Shown here: piece by piece, positions 56,099 to 64,000 of the stretch
Layout of the letters: each line of letters opens with the position of its first letter
Numbering within the stretch: position 1 is the first letter of the stretch
Source: a bacterium
GTDB lineage: Bacteria > Bacteroidota > Bacteroidia > Flavobacteriales > Schleiferiaceae
Reading direction: 5' to 3'
Length of the DNA: 64,000 bases
Assembly (NCBI GenBank): GCA_016125155.1
Contig: WGMI01000015.1
Span: 1 to 64,000 of the forward strand
Translations under genes and position numbers: made by a program
The notes under the pieces: generated by a model
Told to the model about the DNA's origin: nothing
Database searches by the model: none
The model's input: the letters and a program-made list of their open reading frames with translations, nothing else

Positions 56099-56750
56099 AG
56101 AGCGCTACAGAGCCCTCCGGGCCCAGTTGCGGCCGGGTGTGGGGCTAATCGCAGTGTCCAAAACCCGCACGGCAGCAGAAATCATGGAACTGTATGCCCT
56201 GGGTCAACGCGATTTTGGGGAAAACCGGGTTCAGGAACTCATCGCTAAGGCAGAACAACTTCCCAAAGACATTCGCTGGCACTTGATCGGGCAGTTGCAG
56301 ACCAACAAGGTACGGGCGGTGCTGCCCTATGTGCACTTGATCCACAGCGTGGATCGGGAAAAACTCCTCGATGTGCTCGAAGCCGAAGCGCATCGGCTTG
56401 GCAAGAAGGTCGATGTGTTGCTCGAGCGGCACATTGCCTCCGAAGAGAGCAAAGCGGGCTTGGATGCGGCAGAATTGGAGGCCATGTTCACCGGTTTTGA
56501 AGCCGGGCGTTACCCTTCCTTGAGGCTCAAAGGGCTGATGGGGATGGCGAGTTTTACCGACAACGAGGCCCAAATTCGGGCAGAGTTTTCGGGCCTGAAG
56601 CGGGAGTTCGATCAAGGCGTTGAGCGGGGTCTGGGCTGGACGGAACTCAGCATGGGGATGAGTTCGGATTATCTCCTCGCGATGGAGTGTGGCAGCACTC
56701 TAATACGGGTTGGTACGGCTTTGTTCGGACCGCGGGCGCAGCCCCAATGA
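56079..56750 (+). CDS. YggS family PLP-binding protein (PLP homeostasis)
   Basis: A 223-residue single-domain PLP protein of the YggS/PROSC/PLPBP family, with a half-racemase TIM barrel. PLP lysine: LIAVSKTRTAAEI (K28). Further signature parts are DFGENRVQELIAKAE, IRWHLIGQLQTNKVRAV, LKGLMGMAS, ELSMGMSSDYLLAMECGSTL and IRVGTALFG. It controls vitamin B6 and amino-acid balance and has no enzyme activity known. Its ATG lies inside the end of the DUF1015 gene (20-bp overlap), so the two are co-translated. Confidence 0.95.
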   Translation: MNGSSAEERYRALRAQLRPGVGLIAVSKTRTAAEIMELYALGQRDFGENRVQELIAKAEQLPKDIRWHLIGQLQTNKVRAVLPYVHLIHSVDREKLLDVLEAEAHRLGKKVDVLLERHIASEESKAGLDAAELEAMFTGFEAGRYPSLRLKGLMGMASFTDNEAQIRAEFSGLKREFDQGVERGLGWTELSMGMSSDYLLAMECGSTLIRVGTALFGPRAQPQ

Positions 56751-56790
56751 TGGGTAACTGCGGGCACGGTGCTTGGACTAACTTCGCCAG

Positions 56791-58185
56791 GTGTACGCAG
56801 TCATCGACATCGAGTCTACCGGGGGCGCCCTCAAGGAAGAAGCCATTATCGAAATCGCTGTTTTCCGGCTCGAAAACGGAGAGGTCACCGACCAGCTGAT
56901 TTCGCTGGTCCACACCCACCAACCCATTCAGCCTTTTGTGCAGAACATGACGGGGATTGTGCCGTCCATGTTGCGCAGTGCGCCGCGATTTCACGAATTG
57001 GCCAAAAGGCTGGTTCAAATCACCGAAGGCTGTGTCATCATCGGTCATGGCGTCGCCTTTGACTACCGCATGCTCCAATCGGAATTTGAACGATTGGGCT
57101 ATGCGTACGAACGTTCGACCATCGATACGGTCAACTGGAGCCGCAAACTCCTGCCCGGCATGGCGAGCTACAAATTGAGTTCGCTTTGCGAGGCATTGGG
57201 CATTTGGTTGCCGCGCAAGCACCGGGCGGGCGACGATGCCCGGGCCACGGTCGATTTGTTCAAACTGCTGCTCGAAAAAGACCGAGAAAAGCGCATCGCA
57301 GCCCTTGGTGCCTTGGGCGATGCCGTCGAAGCGCCGTCTCCCCGTTTGCAAAAGATGCTCGAGGGCATCAAAGACGAACCCGGTGTGTACTATGTGCGCA
57401 ACGCCGAAGGACAATTGCTTCGGGCGGGTTCGGCCGACAAACTCCACAAAGAACTCCGGCGGCTGTTTTTGTCTCCCGAATCGGCCGATGTGGCGCTTCA
57501 ACAGCAAATGGCCTCGGTGGCCGTGGAGCGCACTGGCAACAGAATGGTCGGGGCCCTTAAGCTCCATGCAGAACGCCTGGCCTGTCCCGATCCCAGGGTC
57601 TATCCCGAATTGGGCAAGGGGGCGGTGCTCCGACTCGATCCTTCTGGGCATCGGTTGATGTTGGTCAAGCACACCGAGCCGAACCCGGACGATGTGGTTT
57701 TTGTGCGCAGCGCCCGCGATGCCCATCGGCTCTTGAATTTGTGGGCCGTGCACTTTGGCGCTTGTCCGGGTCAGGAGGCCGGTGCGGTCGATCCGGGGCG
57801 TTGTGCCCTGTGCGCTTCGGGTCATGTATCGTCGGAGTGCCGCCGGGGTGCCGAACAAGCGACGGAGTCTCCTGAAGTGCTGTGGTCGGTGCTGCGTTTG
57901 GAACATCGCCCGTTTTACCTCGATTTGCCCCAGGGGCGTTCTTCGGGCGAAAAGGTGCGCTTGCACTGTGCGGCAGGGCAAACTGGTTATGCGTTTTACA
58001 AACTGCGAGACGAAGTAGACGATGCCGAACGGCTCGAAAAGCGCGTGGCCCAATGCGATTCCGATGCCGTTACCCGGGGCCTGCTCTGGCTGGCGTTGCT
58101 GCAATCCGGACGCAAAGGGGCGGATTTGCGCTCCATGGTGATGGGGGTCGAACCGGCGCAGAGCGAGGCGGCCTCATCGATTTAA
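56791..58185 (+). CDS. DEDDh 3'-5' exonuclease fused to a degenerate GIY-YIG domain
   Basis: A 464-residue protein. The DnaQ/PolC-like exonuclease occupies residues 1-165 with all five active residues: D6 and E8 (VIDIESTG), D91 (GHGVAFDYRM), and H144/D149 (HRAGDDARAT). A UvrC-type GIY-YIG region follows at about 190-275. GVYYV (198-202) is kept, but the Y-V-G-K strand is replaced by LLRAG (209-213). The position of the usual glutamate (ALLLE) is H259 in ALKLHAERL. The 190-residue C-terminus has a cysteine set (CALCASGHVSSEC). GTG 56791 is the start. The exonuclease half should be active; the GIY-YIG half probably is not (inference). Confidence 0.85.
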   Translation: MYAVIDIESTGGALKEEAIIEIAVFRLENGEVTDQLISLVHTHQPIQPFVQNMTGIVPSMLRSAPRFHELAKRLVQITEGCVIIGHGVAFDYRMLQSEFERLGYAYERSTIDTVNWSRKLLPGMASYKLSSLCEALGIWLPRKHRAGDDARATVDLFKLLLEKDREKRIAALGALGDAVEAPSPRLQKMLEGIKDEPGVYYVRNAEGQLLRAGSADKLHKELRRLFLSPESADVALQQQMASVAVERTGNRMVGALKLHAERLACPDPRVYPELGKGAVLRLDPSGHRLMLVKHTEPNPDDVVFVRSARDAHRLLNLWAVHFGACPGQEAGAVDPGRCALCASGHVSSECRRGAEQATESPEVLWSVLRLEHRPFYLDLPQGRSSGEKVRLHCAAGQTGYAFYKLRDEVDDAERLEKRVAQCDSDAVTRGLLWLALLQSGRKGADLRSMVMGVEPAQSEAASSI

Positions 58186-58213
58186 TCCCGCGGATCATCT
58201 TTTCCGATGGTGC

Positions 58214-58244
58214 TTTGACCATTTCGCGGTTCCACCTATTTTTA
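58214..58244 (+). promoter_or_regulatory. Promoter of the DUF3667 gene
   Basis: TTTG at 58214-58217 and TATTTTTA at 58237-58244, separated by 19 bp, fit the Bacteroidota -33/-7 pattern (TTTG, TAnnTTTG) with one mismatch. The ATG is 22 nt downstream. Confidence 0.58.
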
Positions 58245-58266
58245 GAAAACTCAGAACCCCGATTCC

Positions 58267-58998
58267 ATGGAACCAGCGTCAGAAACATGGCCGTGCAAGG
58301 GCTGTGGTGCGGCCCTTTACGGCAACTACTGCCCTCAATGCGGTCGCCCGAAGGAGTTAAAGCGCATCAATGGCGCCTACATCCTGACCGAGATTGGGAG
58401 CGTTTTGAATTTCGATAAGGGGCTGTTGTTCACCATGAAAGAGCTCTTGATTCGGCCCGGGTCCACCGTCAAAGAGTTTATCACCCAAGACCGCAATCGG
58501 TTGGTTAAACCTGTGTTGTTCATCATCATCAGCTCTTTGGTCTATTCCATATTGAAGGATTGGCTGCGTTTTGAGGATCGCTATGTGGGTTATGGCGATT
58601 CGGTCGAAACGAATACCACCTATTTGTTTCGCTGGACGACGGACAACTATGGGTATGCCAATTTGATCATAGGCGTTTTTATTGCTTTTTGGACCCGGTT
58701 GTTGTTTCGAAAGGCCCCATTTAATCTTTTTGAAATATTGATTCTGTTGTGTTTTGTGATGGGTTTGAGCATGATGATCCTCGCTTTGTTTGGATTGTTG
58801 GAAGGACTCACAAAACTCCCGCTGCTACAAACAGGCACAGGCGTGTTCTTGGTCTATGCCTCTTGGGCCATCGCACAGTTTTTTGACGGAACAAAGCCTC
58901 TGAATTATGTCAAGGCGCTGGCAGCCTATCTATTGGGAATGTCAAGCCATGCGTTGGCACTGCTGGGACTGGGTCAAGTGCTCGATCTTGTGGCTTAG
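58267..58998 (+). CDS. DUF3667 family membrane protein
   Basis: A 243-residue protein with an N-terminal zinc ribbon (C10-x2-C13, C22-x2-C25: CKGCGAALYGNYCPQC). A DUF3667 stretch follows (TEIGSVLNFDKGLLFTMKEL, LIRPGSTVKEFITQDRNRLV), then KPVLFIIISSLVYSIL. Five hydrophobic segments lie between residues 80 and 240. The family is confined mostly to Bacteroidota and is uncharacterised. The gene stands alone with a good promoter. Confidence 0.9.
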   Translation: MEPASETWPCKGCGAALYGNYCPQCGRPKELKRINGAYILTEIGSVLNFDKGLLFTMKELLIRPGSTVKEFITQDRNRLVKPVLFIIISSLVYSILKDWLRFEDRYVGYGDSVETNTTYLFRWTTDNYGYANLIIGVFIAFWTRLLFRKAPFNLFEILILLCFVMGLSMMILALFGLLEGLTKLPLLQTGTGVFLVYASWAIAQFFDGTKPLNYVKALAAYLLGMSSHALALLGLGQVLDLVA

Positions 58999-59138
58999 TC
59001 CCTCCCCGACCTCAGGGTTTTCGACCGTTTCCGTTCTGGACTTCTTGAAAAAACCGTGAAAAACCCCGCTCTCCATCCCATATAAACACCCCATACGCGT
59101 ATAACTTTACCGAAACTGCCCCGTCAAACCCCCTCCCC

Positions 59139-59918
59139 ATGAGCCGCCGTCGCGTTGCCGCCGCCAACTGGAAGATGAACAAGAGCTTCGCCGAAGCCGA
59201 ACTCTTTGTAGAGCGCTTGCTCGAAGACATCGATCCCGATAAAACCGAAGGGGTGCACATTGTGCTCACCCCGCCTTACATCCATTTGCAAAACCTCGTC
59301 GAGATGCTCACGCTCAACGAAGGCATTGCCGTGGCCGCCCAAAATTGCCATCACGAAGCCCAAGGAGCCTATACAGGAGAAGTATCGGCTTCAATGCTCA
59401 AATCGATCGATGTCGATGCCGTGCTCGTTGGGCACAGCGAGCGTCGCCAGTACTTCGGTGAAAACGACATGATTGTCTCCAAAAAGATTCACCGCGCCCT
59501 CGAGAACGATCTGATGCCCGTCTACTGCTGCGGAGAAACCCTCGAACAACGGGAAAGCGGAGCCCATTTGGGCACCGTGACCCATCAAATAGAGGCCGCG
59601 CTCACGGGGCTCAGCGCCCAACAAATGCAGCAGTTGGTCATTGCCTACGAACCCGTGTGGGCCATTGGAACGGGCAAGACCGCAACCGTGGAGCAAGCCG
59701 GAGAAATGCACCAGCACATCCGCAGCGTGCTCGAACGGCTCTTCGGAAAGGAAAGCGCCGAATCGACAAGCATTTTATACGGAGGCAGCGTCAAGGCCTC
59801 TAACGCGGCCGAGTTGTTTGCCCATCCCCACATCGATGGAGGATTGGTCGGAGGAGCCAGTCTCGATCCCGAGGAGTTTCTCGCCATTGTCTATGCACTG
59901 GGCCATAAGCGGTTCTGA
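59139..59918 (+). CDS. tpiA: Triose-phosphate isomerase
   Basis: A 259-residue TIM barrel that interconverts glyceraldehyde 3-phosphate and dihydroxyacetone phosphate. Catalytic lysine: AAANWKMNK (K12). Catalytic histidine: VLVGHSERRQYFGE. Catalytic glutamate: AYEPVWAIGTGKTA. The phosphate-binding loop is LYGGSVKASNAAEL, and GGLVGGASLDPEEF comes near the end. Full length. prmA overlaps or directly follows, so the two are co-transcribed. Confidence 0.97.
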   Translation: MSRRRVAAANWKMNKSFAEAELFVERLLEDIDPDKTEGVHIVLTPPYIHLQNLVEMLTLNEGIAVAAQNCHHEAQGAYTGEVSASMLKSIDVDAVLVGHSERRQYFGENDMIVSKKIHRALENDLMPVYCCGETLEQRESGAHLGTVTHQIEAALTGLSAQQMQQLVIAYEPVWAIGTGKTATVEQAGEMHQHIRSVLERLFGKESAESTSILYGGSVKASNAAELFAHPHIDGGLVGGASLDPEEFLAIVYALGHKRF

Positions 59919-60783
59919 CCCCCCCAACCCCCTTTTTTTGGAACACTCCGCCCGATATCTCGTCTACCAACTCGTCTTTGAAGCATCCGAGACGGCCGAT
60001 GTGGCTTTGGCCTTGCTAAGCGAAGTCGGATTCGACAGCTTTGAACAAAAAGACGAAGGACAGACCTTGGAAGCGTATTGGGATCTTCACCAGGGGACCG
60101 CGCCTTCCGAAGCGGAGGTACGGCATCGCCTCGGTGCATTTGCCCCCTCAGAGCTCCGCGTCGAAGGTTTGGAAGACCTCAACTGGAATCAAGCCTGGGA
60201 AGCCCAATTTGACCCTGTAGAAGTGGGGCGTTTTTGCCGCATCCGCGCCGAGTTTCATCCCTCTGTGCCAGGCTTTGAGCACGAATTGCTCATTCAGCCC
60301 AAAATGTCGTTTGGCACGGGCCATCACCCTACGACCCATCAGGTGATTGCCCTGATGCAGGACCTTGATTTTCGGGGAAAACGCGTCCTCGATATGGGAA
60401 GCGGAACCGGTGTATTGGGCATTTTGGCCGAACGCTTGGGAGCCGAGTCGGTCTTGGCGGTCGACAACGACCCGTGGTGCGAGTCCAATGCCCGAGAGAA
60501 CGCCGAGCGCAATGGCTGTCAGCGCACCCAGGTGGTGTTGGGCGGCATTGAAGCGGTAGAGGGTCGTGCGTTTGACATCATTTTGGCGAACATCAACCGA
60601 AACGTCCTGATCGAGCAAATTCCGATCTACGCGCATTGCGCCCGTCCAGCGGCTCAACTGTTGCTCAGCGGGTTTTATCCCGAAGACGAAGCCCATTTGG
60701 AACCCCTGGCACAACAACACGGATGGCAAAAGCGTCGTTCCAGCGAAAGAGGAGGTTGGATGGCCTTGCATTGGAGCCGATGA
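59893..60783 (+). CDS. prmA: Ribosomal protein L11 methyltransferase
   Basis: A 296-residue SAM enzyme that methylates lysines and the N-terminus of ribosomal protein L11. The N-terminal substrate domain has ASETADVALALLSEVGFDSF and WNQAWEAQFDPVEV. The catalytic domain has FGTGHHPTTHQVIALMQDL, the SAM motif VLDMGSGTGVLGILAERLGA and the active-site loop DIILANINRNVLIEQIP. ATG 59893 overlaps tpiA by 26 bp; TTG 59938 (281 residues) is an equally plausible start. The next gene's ATG overlaps the prmA stop. Confidence 0.94.
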   Translation: MHWAISGSDPPNPLFLEHSARYLVYQLVFEASETADVALALLSEVGFDSFEQKDEGQTLEAYWDLHQGTAPSEAEVRHRLGAFAPSELRVEGLEDLNWNQAWEAQFDPVEVGRFCRIRAEFHPSVPGFEHELLIQPKMSFGTGHHPTTHQVIALMQDLDFRGKRVLDMGSGTGVLGILAERLGAESVLAVDNDPWCESNARENAERNGCQRTQVVLGGIEAVEGRAFDIILANINRNVLIEQIPIYAHCARPAAQLLLSGFYPEDEAHLEPLAQQHGWQKRRSSERGGWMALHWSR

Positions 60784-63700
60784 AAAAAGCGCTGATTCTG
60801 CTCGGGTTGATCTGGAGTACGGCCGTGGTTCACGCCCAGAAGATCAAGCAATTCAGCGAAGTGCCCGAGAATTTTCTCGGCGAAATGAACTCCTTGATCC
60901 GGGAACTTGACAAGGAGCAAGCCGAGGCTACGATGCTCTCTTTTGGACCTGTGTTTCGCTCGTTTGAAGCCGATCGCCAGACCGAGTTTATCGGTATTTG
61001 CAACGAGATGCTCCGCAAGCGGATTCAGAGCAAGGAAGCCTGGTACGATTTGCTCCACGTGGCCCAAAGGCTTTATGAAGGCGAGGAAGAAGAACTTCAA
61101 AGTGCATGGTATGCCCATTACAAGGAACTGGTGCGCAAATCGCCCAACCGCGAAAGCCAGGCCTATCTGCACATCTGCGCCCTGAATTTTTCAGACAGTC
61201 TGATCGGCGACGAGCGCGGGATTCTCTGGAAGGCGGCAGGGGGCGAACGCCGTTTTGTTTTCGAAGGTCGCCCGAGTTTTGTGTACACCGGAATCGATCT
61301 GCTCGGCTGGTACAAGACCGACAGCACCTTGCTCGAGAAAACGTCCGGGATTTTGTACCCTGAAGAAGGTCGGTTTGTAGGCAAGGGCGGGCGGGTCTAC
61401 TTTGCCCGAAGCGGTTTTGGTCGAGACACGGTGCACGCCGATCTCAAGCGCTACGAAATCTTCCTCGACAAAACGGGCTTTCGGGCCGACAGCGCCGTAT
61501 TGACCAGTCTGATCTACCTCACCCAACCCGAGGAAGGCGTGCTCACCGAACAATTGAGCTCGCAAAGCGAAGTGGAGAATGCGGCGTTTCCCCGATTTGA
61601 GAGCTATCGCAAAGACATTTTAATCCCCGAAATAGCCCCTGGCGTCGACTATCGCGGGGGCTTCAGCATGGTGGGCCCCAAATTGTTTGGGGCGGGGAAT
61701 CAAAATCAATGGAGCTCCTTGATTTTCAAACACGAAAACAAGCCGCTGTTTCGCATTGCCTCAGACCGCTTCCGGCTCCGAACCGATTTGATCGCTGCCG
61801 ATGCCGCACGGCTCAGTTTGTACGTGGGCGAGGATTCCATCTCCCATCCGAAATTGGCGTTTCGGTACATCATACCCGCTAAAATTCTCAGTCTGTTTCG
61901 CGACAACGAAGGGCTGAGCCAAAGCGCTTTTACGAATACGTTTCACAATATGGAAATGCGGGTGGAGTTCATCCGCTGGGTGCAGGGCGAGCCATCCATC
62001 GACTTTTCGAACAGCCAAGGGGGTGGTGCGGCCACTTTTGAATCGCAGCAGTATTTCCGCTACGAGCGGATGGAGCAAATTCAGGGTCTGAATTCCACCA
62101 ACCCACTGTATTACTTGCAATGGATGTCGGAGACCTACAAAAGGCGCGACATGAAACTCGAGGAGGTGGCTTCTGCGCTCAAAATGACGCCCAACGACGC
62201 CGAGCGATTTCTGATGTCGATGATGGTCGGTGGATTTGTCCACTACGATTTGGTCGCCAAAGAAGTCCACCTCAACGACAAGCTTTTCGACTACGTCCGC
62301 GATTTTGAAGGCAAGCGCGACTATGATGTGATCCGTTTTTCGAGTCAGGTGCCCAGCGGGGTCAACGCACGGCTGAGTCTGCTCAACTACGACTTGGACA
62401 TTGCAGGCATTGAGATGATTGCTGTGAGCGACTCCCAAAAGGTGTCGATGTTTCCCAAGGGGCAGCGCATCACGGTTCAGGAGGGATTCAACTTCAATTT
62501 TGATGGCTTGATCAAAGCGGGCCGTTTCAGCTTTTGGGGCAATCAGTATTTCTTCAACTACGACCAGTTTAAGGTCAATATGAACGACATCGATTCGATG
62601 CGGTTTAAAGTCGAGTCGTTTGAAGCCAATTCTTTGGGGCAGAAGACGTTGGTGGATGTAAAGAATACGCTTCAGGACATCAATGGAGAACTGTTTATCG
62701 ACCGTTCCGACAACAAATCGGGCAAAAAGAGTTATCCGGATTACCCCATTTTTAAGAGTGGAAAGGAGAGTTATGTGTACTATGACCGAAAGGATATTTT
62801 CGACAAGGTCTATCCGCGGGAGCGGTTTTACATCGAATTGGTTCCTTTCACCATCGACTCGCTCGACAACGCCAAAACCGAAAGTCTCAAGTTCGAGGGA
62901 ACTTTCGTAAGCGCGGGGATTTTCCCCGATCTACCGCAGACGGTTACTGTTCAGAAAGACTATTCGCTCGGGTTCATTGCCGAAACCCCGTCTGAGGGCT
63001 ACGCTACTTATGGGGGCGAAGGGCAAAGTTTTGGTCAGATTGCACTGAGCAACAAGGGGTTGATTGGTACGGGAAGGATCGAATACCTCGCCTCAACCAG
63101 TACGTCACAGGCCTTTTATTATTTCCCGGACAGCACCTTGGGTCATATCGATCAATACGAGCTCCGGGCCGTGGCAGGTCGACCGGGGCATCCGCACTGT
63201 TCGGCGGTCGATTCCAAAATGCGCTGGATTCCGGGCATGGATGTAATGCATCAATACAATGCGGATGGCAAACCCTTCGCCCTCTACGACGACATCGGGA
63301 TGATTGCCAATGGGCGGGTTTCGCTCGGTCCAGGTGGGCTAAAAGGACGCGGGGTAATCGATTTTCTCGATGCCCAAATGAGGGCCCAAACCTTTGTTTT
63401 TGAGCATCGAAATTTCCGTTCCGACACCGCTGATTTCAAGGTCCGAAGCGGACCTACGGCCGACTATGCCTTCGCGGTCAAAGGCGCTCAATCGGCCGTG
63501 GACTTTGATCGTCAAAAAGGCGACTTTTTGCTCCAAGGACCCAAGCCCTTTTTCGATTTCACCATCAATCAATACCGTGCGTTTATGGACAAAGCGGAGT
63601 GGCTCATTCCGCAAAAGGCGGTTTCGGTGAGCAAGGTGGGGCCCAATGCGAGCTCGATGATGCTCTCGACCAACCGAATACAGGATTCGCTCCGATACGT

Positions 63701-64000
63701 GGCAGGCTCTGCCCGCATCGATCTGTTGCCCTCGGTGCTCGAGGTGTTTCAGGCCAACGAAATCGATGTGGCCGATGCGCGCATTTTCCCGGATTCGGGC
63801 AGGGTTACCATCGATTCGGCCGCCGATATGCGGATATTGCGCAAATCGCGTTTGGTGGCCAGCCGGGTCAATCAATTCCATCAGTTGCACGACTGCGAAC
63901 TCAAGATTCAGTCGCGCAAGTCGTTTACGGGCACGGGAACCCTCGACTATTTGGACGAAGACCAAACCCCATGGCCGCTGTTTTTCCATACCCTCAAGGT
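60780..64000 (+). CDS. Very large secreted protein of unknown function (3' end beyond the window)
   Basis: From ATG 60780, which overlaps the prmA stop (ATGA), one frame stays open to the window end: at least 1073 residues. A signal peptide (MKKALILLGLIWSTAVVHAQ) precedes a helical region of about 120 residues with many Glu/Lys. The rest is mostly beta-rich, Asp/Asn/Phe-rich sequence, for example GRFVGKGGRVYFARSGFG near 200 and KLAFRYIIPAKILSLFRDN near 360. ALYDDIGMIANGRVSLGPGG and KGRGVIDFLDAQ lie near 840-865. No catalytic motif is recognised. It recalls large conserved hypothetical proteins of Flavobacteriia (memory only). Periplasm, outer membrane or outside are possible locations. Confidence 0.75.
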   Translation, partial: MKKALILLGLIWSTAVVHAQKIKQFSEVPENFLGEMNSLIRELDKEQAEATMLSFGPVFRSFEADRQTEFIGICNEMLRKRIQSKEAWYDLLHVAQRLYEGEEEELQSAWYAHYKELVRKSPNRESQAYLHICALNFSDSLIGDERGILWKAAGGERRFVFEGRPSFVYTGIDLLGWYKTDSTLLEKTSGILYPEEGRFVGKGGRVYFARSGFGRDTVHADLKRYEIFLDKTGFRADSAVLTSLIYLTQPEEGVLTEQLSSQSEVENAAFPRFESYRKDILIPEIAPGVDYRGGFSMVGPKLFGAGNQNQWSSLIFKHENKPLFRIASDRFRLRTDLIAADAARLSLYVGEDSISHPKLAFRYIIPAKILSLFRDNEGLSQSAFTNTFHNMEMRVEFIRWVQGEPSIDFSNSQGGGAATFESQQYFRYERMEQIQGLNSTNPLYYLQWMSETYKRRDMKLEEVASALKMTPNDAERFLMSMMVGGFVHYDLVAKEVHLNDKLFDYVRDFEGKRDYDVIRFSSQVPSGVNARLSLLNYDLDIAGIEMIAVSDSQKVSMFPKGQRITVQEGFNFNFDGLIKAGRFSFWGNQYFFNYDQFKVNMNDIDSMRFKVESFEANSLGQKTLVDVKNTLQDINGELFIDRSDNKSGKKSYPDYPIFKSGKESYVYYDRKDIFDKVYPRERFYIELVPFTIDSLDNAKTESLKFEGTFVSAGIFPDLPQTVTVQKDYSLGFIAETPSEGYATYGGEGQSFGQIALSNKGLIGTGRIEYLASTSTSQAFYYFPDSTLGHIDQYELRAVAGRPGHPHCSAVDSKMRWIPGMDVMHQYNADGKPFALYDDIGMIANGRVSLGPGGLKGRGVIDFLDAQMRAQTFVFEHRNFRSDTADFKVRSGPTADYAFAVKGAQSAVDFDRQKGDFLLQGPKPFFDFTINQYRAFMDKAEWLIPQKAVSVSKVGPNASSMMLSTNRIQDSLRYVAGSARIDLLPSVLEVFQANEIDVADARIFPDSGRVTIDSAADMRILRKSRLVASRVNQFHQLHDCELKIQSRKSFTGTGTLDYLDEDQTPWPLFFHTLK

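Overview
The window comes from a member of the Bacteroidota, most likely Flavobacteriales-like (inference). Indicators are type IX secretion sorting tails (types A and B), a rho gene with a long Arg/Asp/Gly-rich disordered insertion, DUF4293, DUF3667 and DUF2797 genes, the Bacteroidota arrangement of cytochrome oxidase subunits III/III/IV with SCO and DUF420, and -7 boxes of the TAnnTTTG type. G+C looks moderately high (mid-50s by eye), so many long antisense ORFs are shadows.

Layout. 1-139: end of an IS3-like insertion sequence. 212-9824: DUF2797, alpha/beta hydrolase, DUF2750, FkbM methyltransferase, MscS channel, groES-groEL, yebC, then a CrtO-like acyltransferase paired with a GT-C-like membrane protein. 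9881-13914: purK-purE, a SprT-like protein and the MlaE/MlaF lipid-transport pair without an MlaD partner, followed by about 530 bp without a recognisable gene. 14447-21044: three tandem paralogous secreted proteins with type A sorting tails, each with its own terminator. 21145-28076: gcvP and two translationally adjacent type B sorting-domain adhesin-like genes, one of them frameshifted. 28227-35824: M20 dipeptidase, serine hydrolase, PiT phosphate transporter, M48 protease, tag and tsaB. 35829-44416: one long minus-strand block holding a periplasmic adaptor, a TolC-like channel, a small CxxC membrane protein, DUF420, SCO, oxidase subunits IV, III and III, heme O synthase and an MFS permease. 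44452-46468: a decayed DUF1801 gene and a tripartite HipBST-type toxin-antitoxin module with three regularly spaced palindromic operators. 46570-64000: rho, DUF4293, a beta-barrel-like protein, a phosphodiesterase, truA, an MsbA-like ABC exporter, hsp20 divergent from a lipoprotein M48 protease, DUF1015, a YggS-type PLP protein, a DEDDh exonuclease with a degenerate GIY-YIG domain, DUF3667, tpiA, prmA, and a very large secreted protein that runs off the window.

Most of the window is core housekeeping and respiratory biology. The accessory parts are the IS end, the sorting-domain protein clusters and the HipBST module. The clearest candidates for closer study are the HipBST operator array, the degenerate exonuclease/GIY-YIG fusion, the amplified secreted paralogues, and the unidentified giant protein after prmA. 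No tRNA, rRNA, CRISPR array or riboswitch was recognised.
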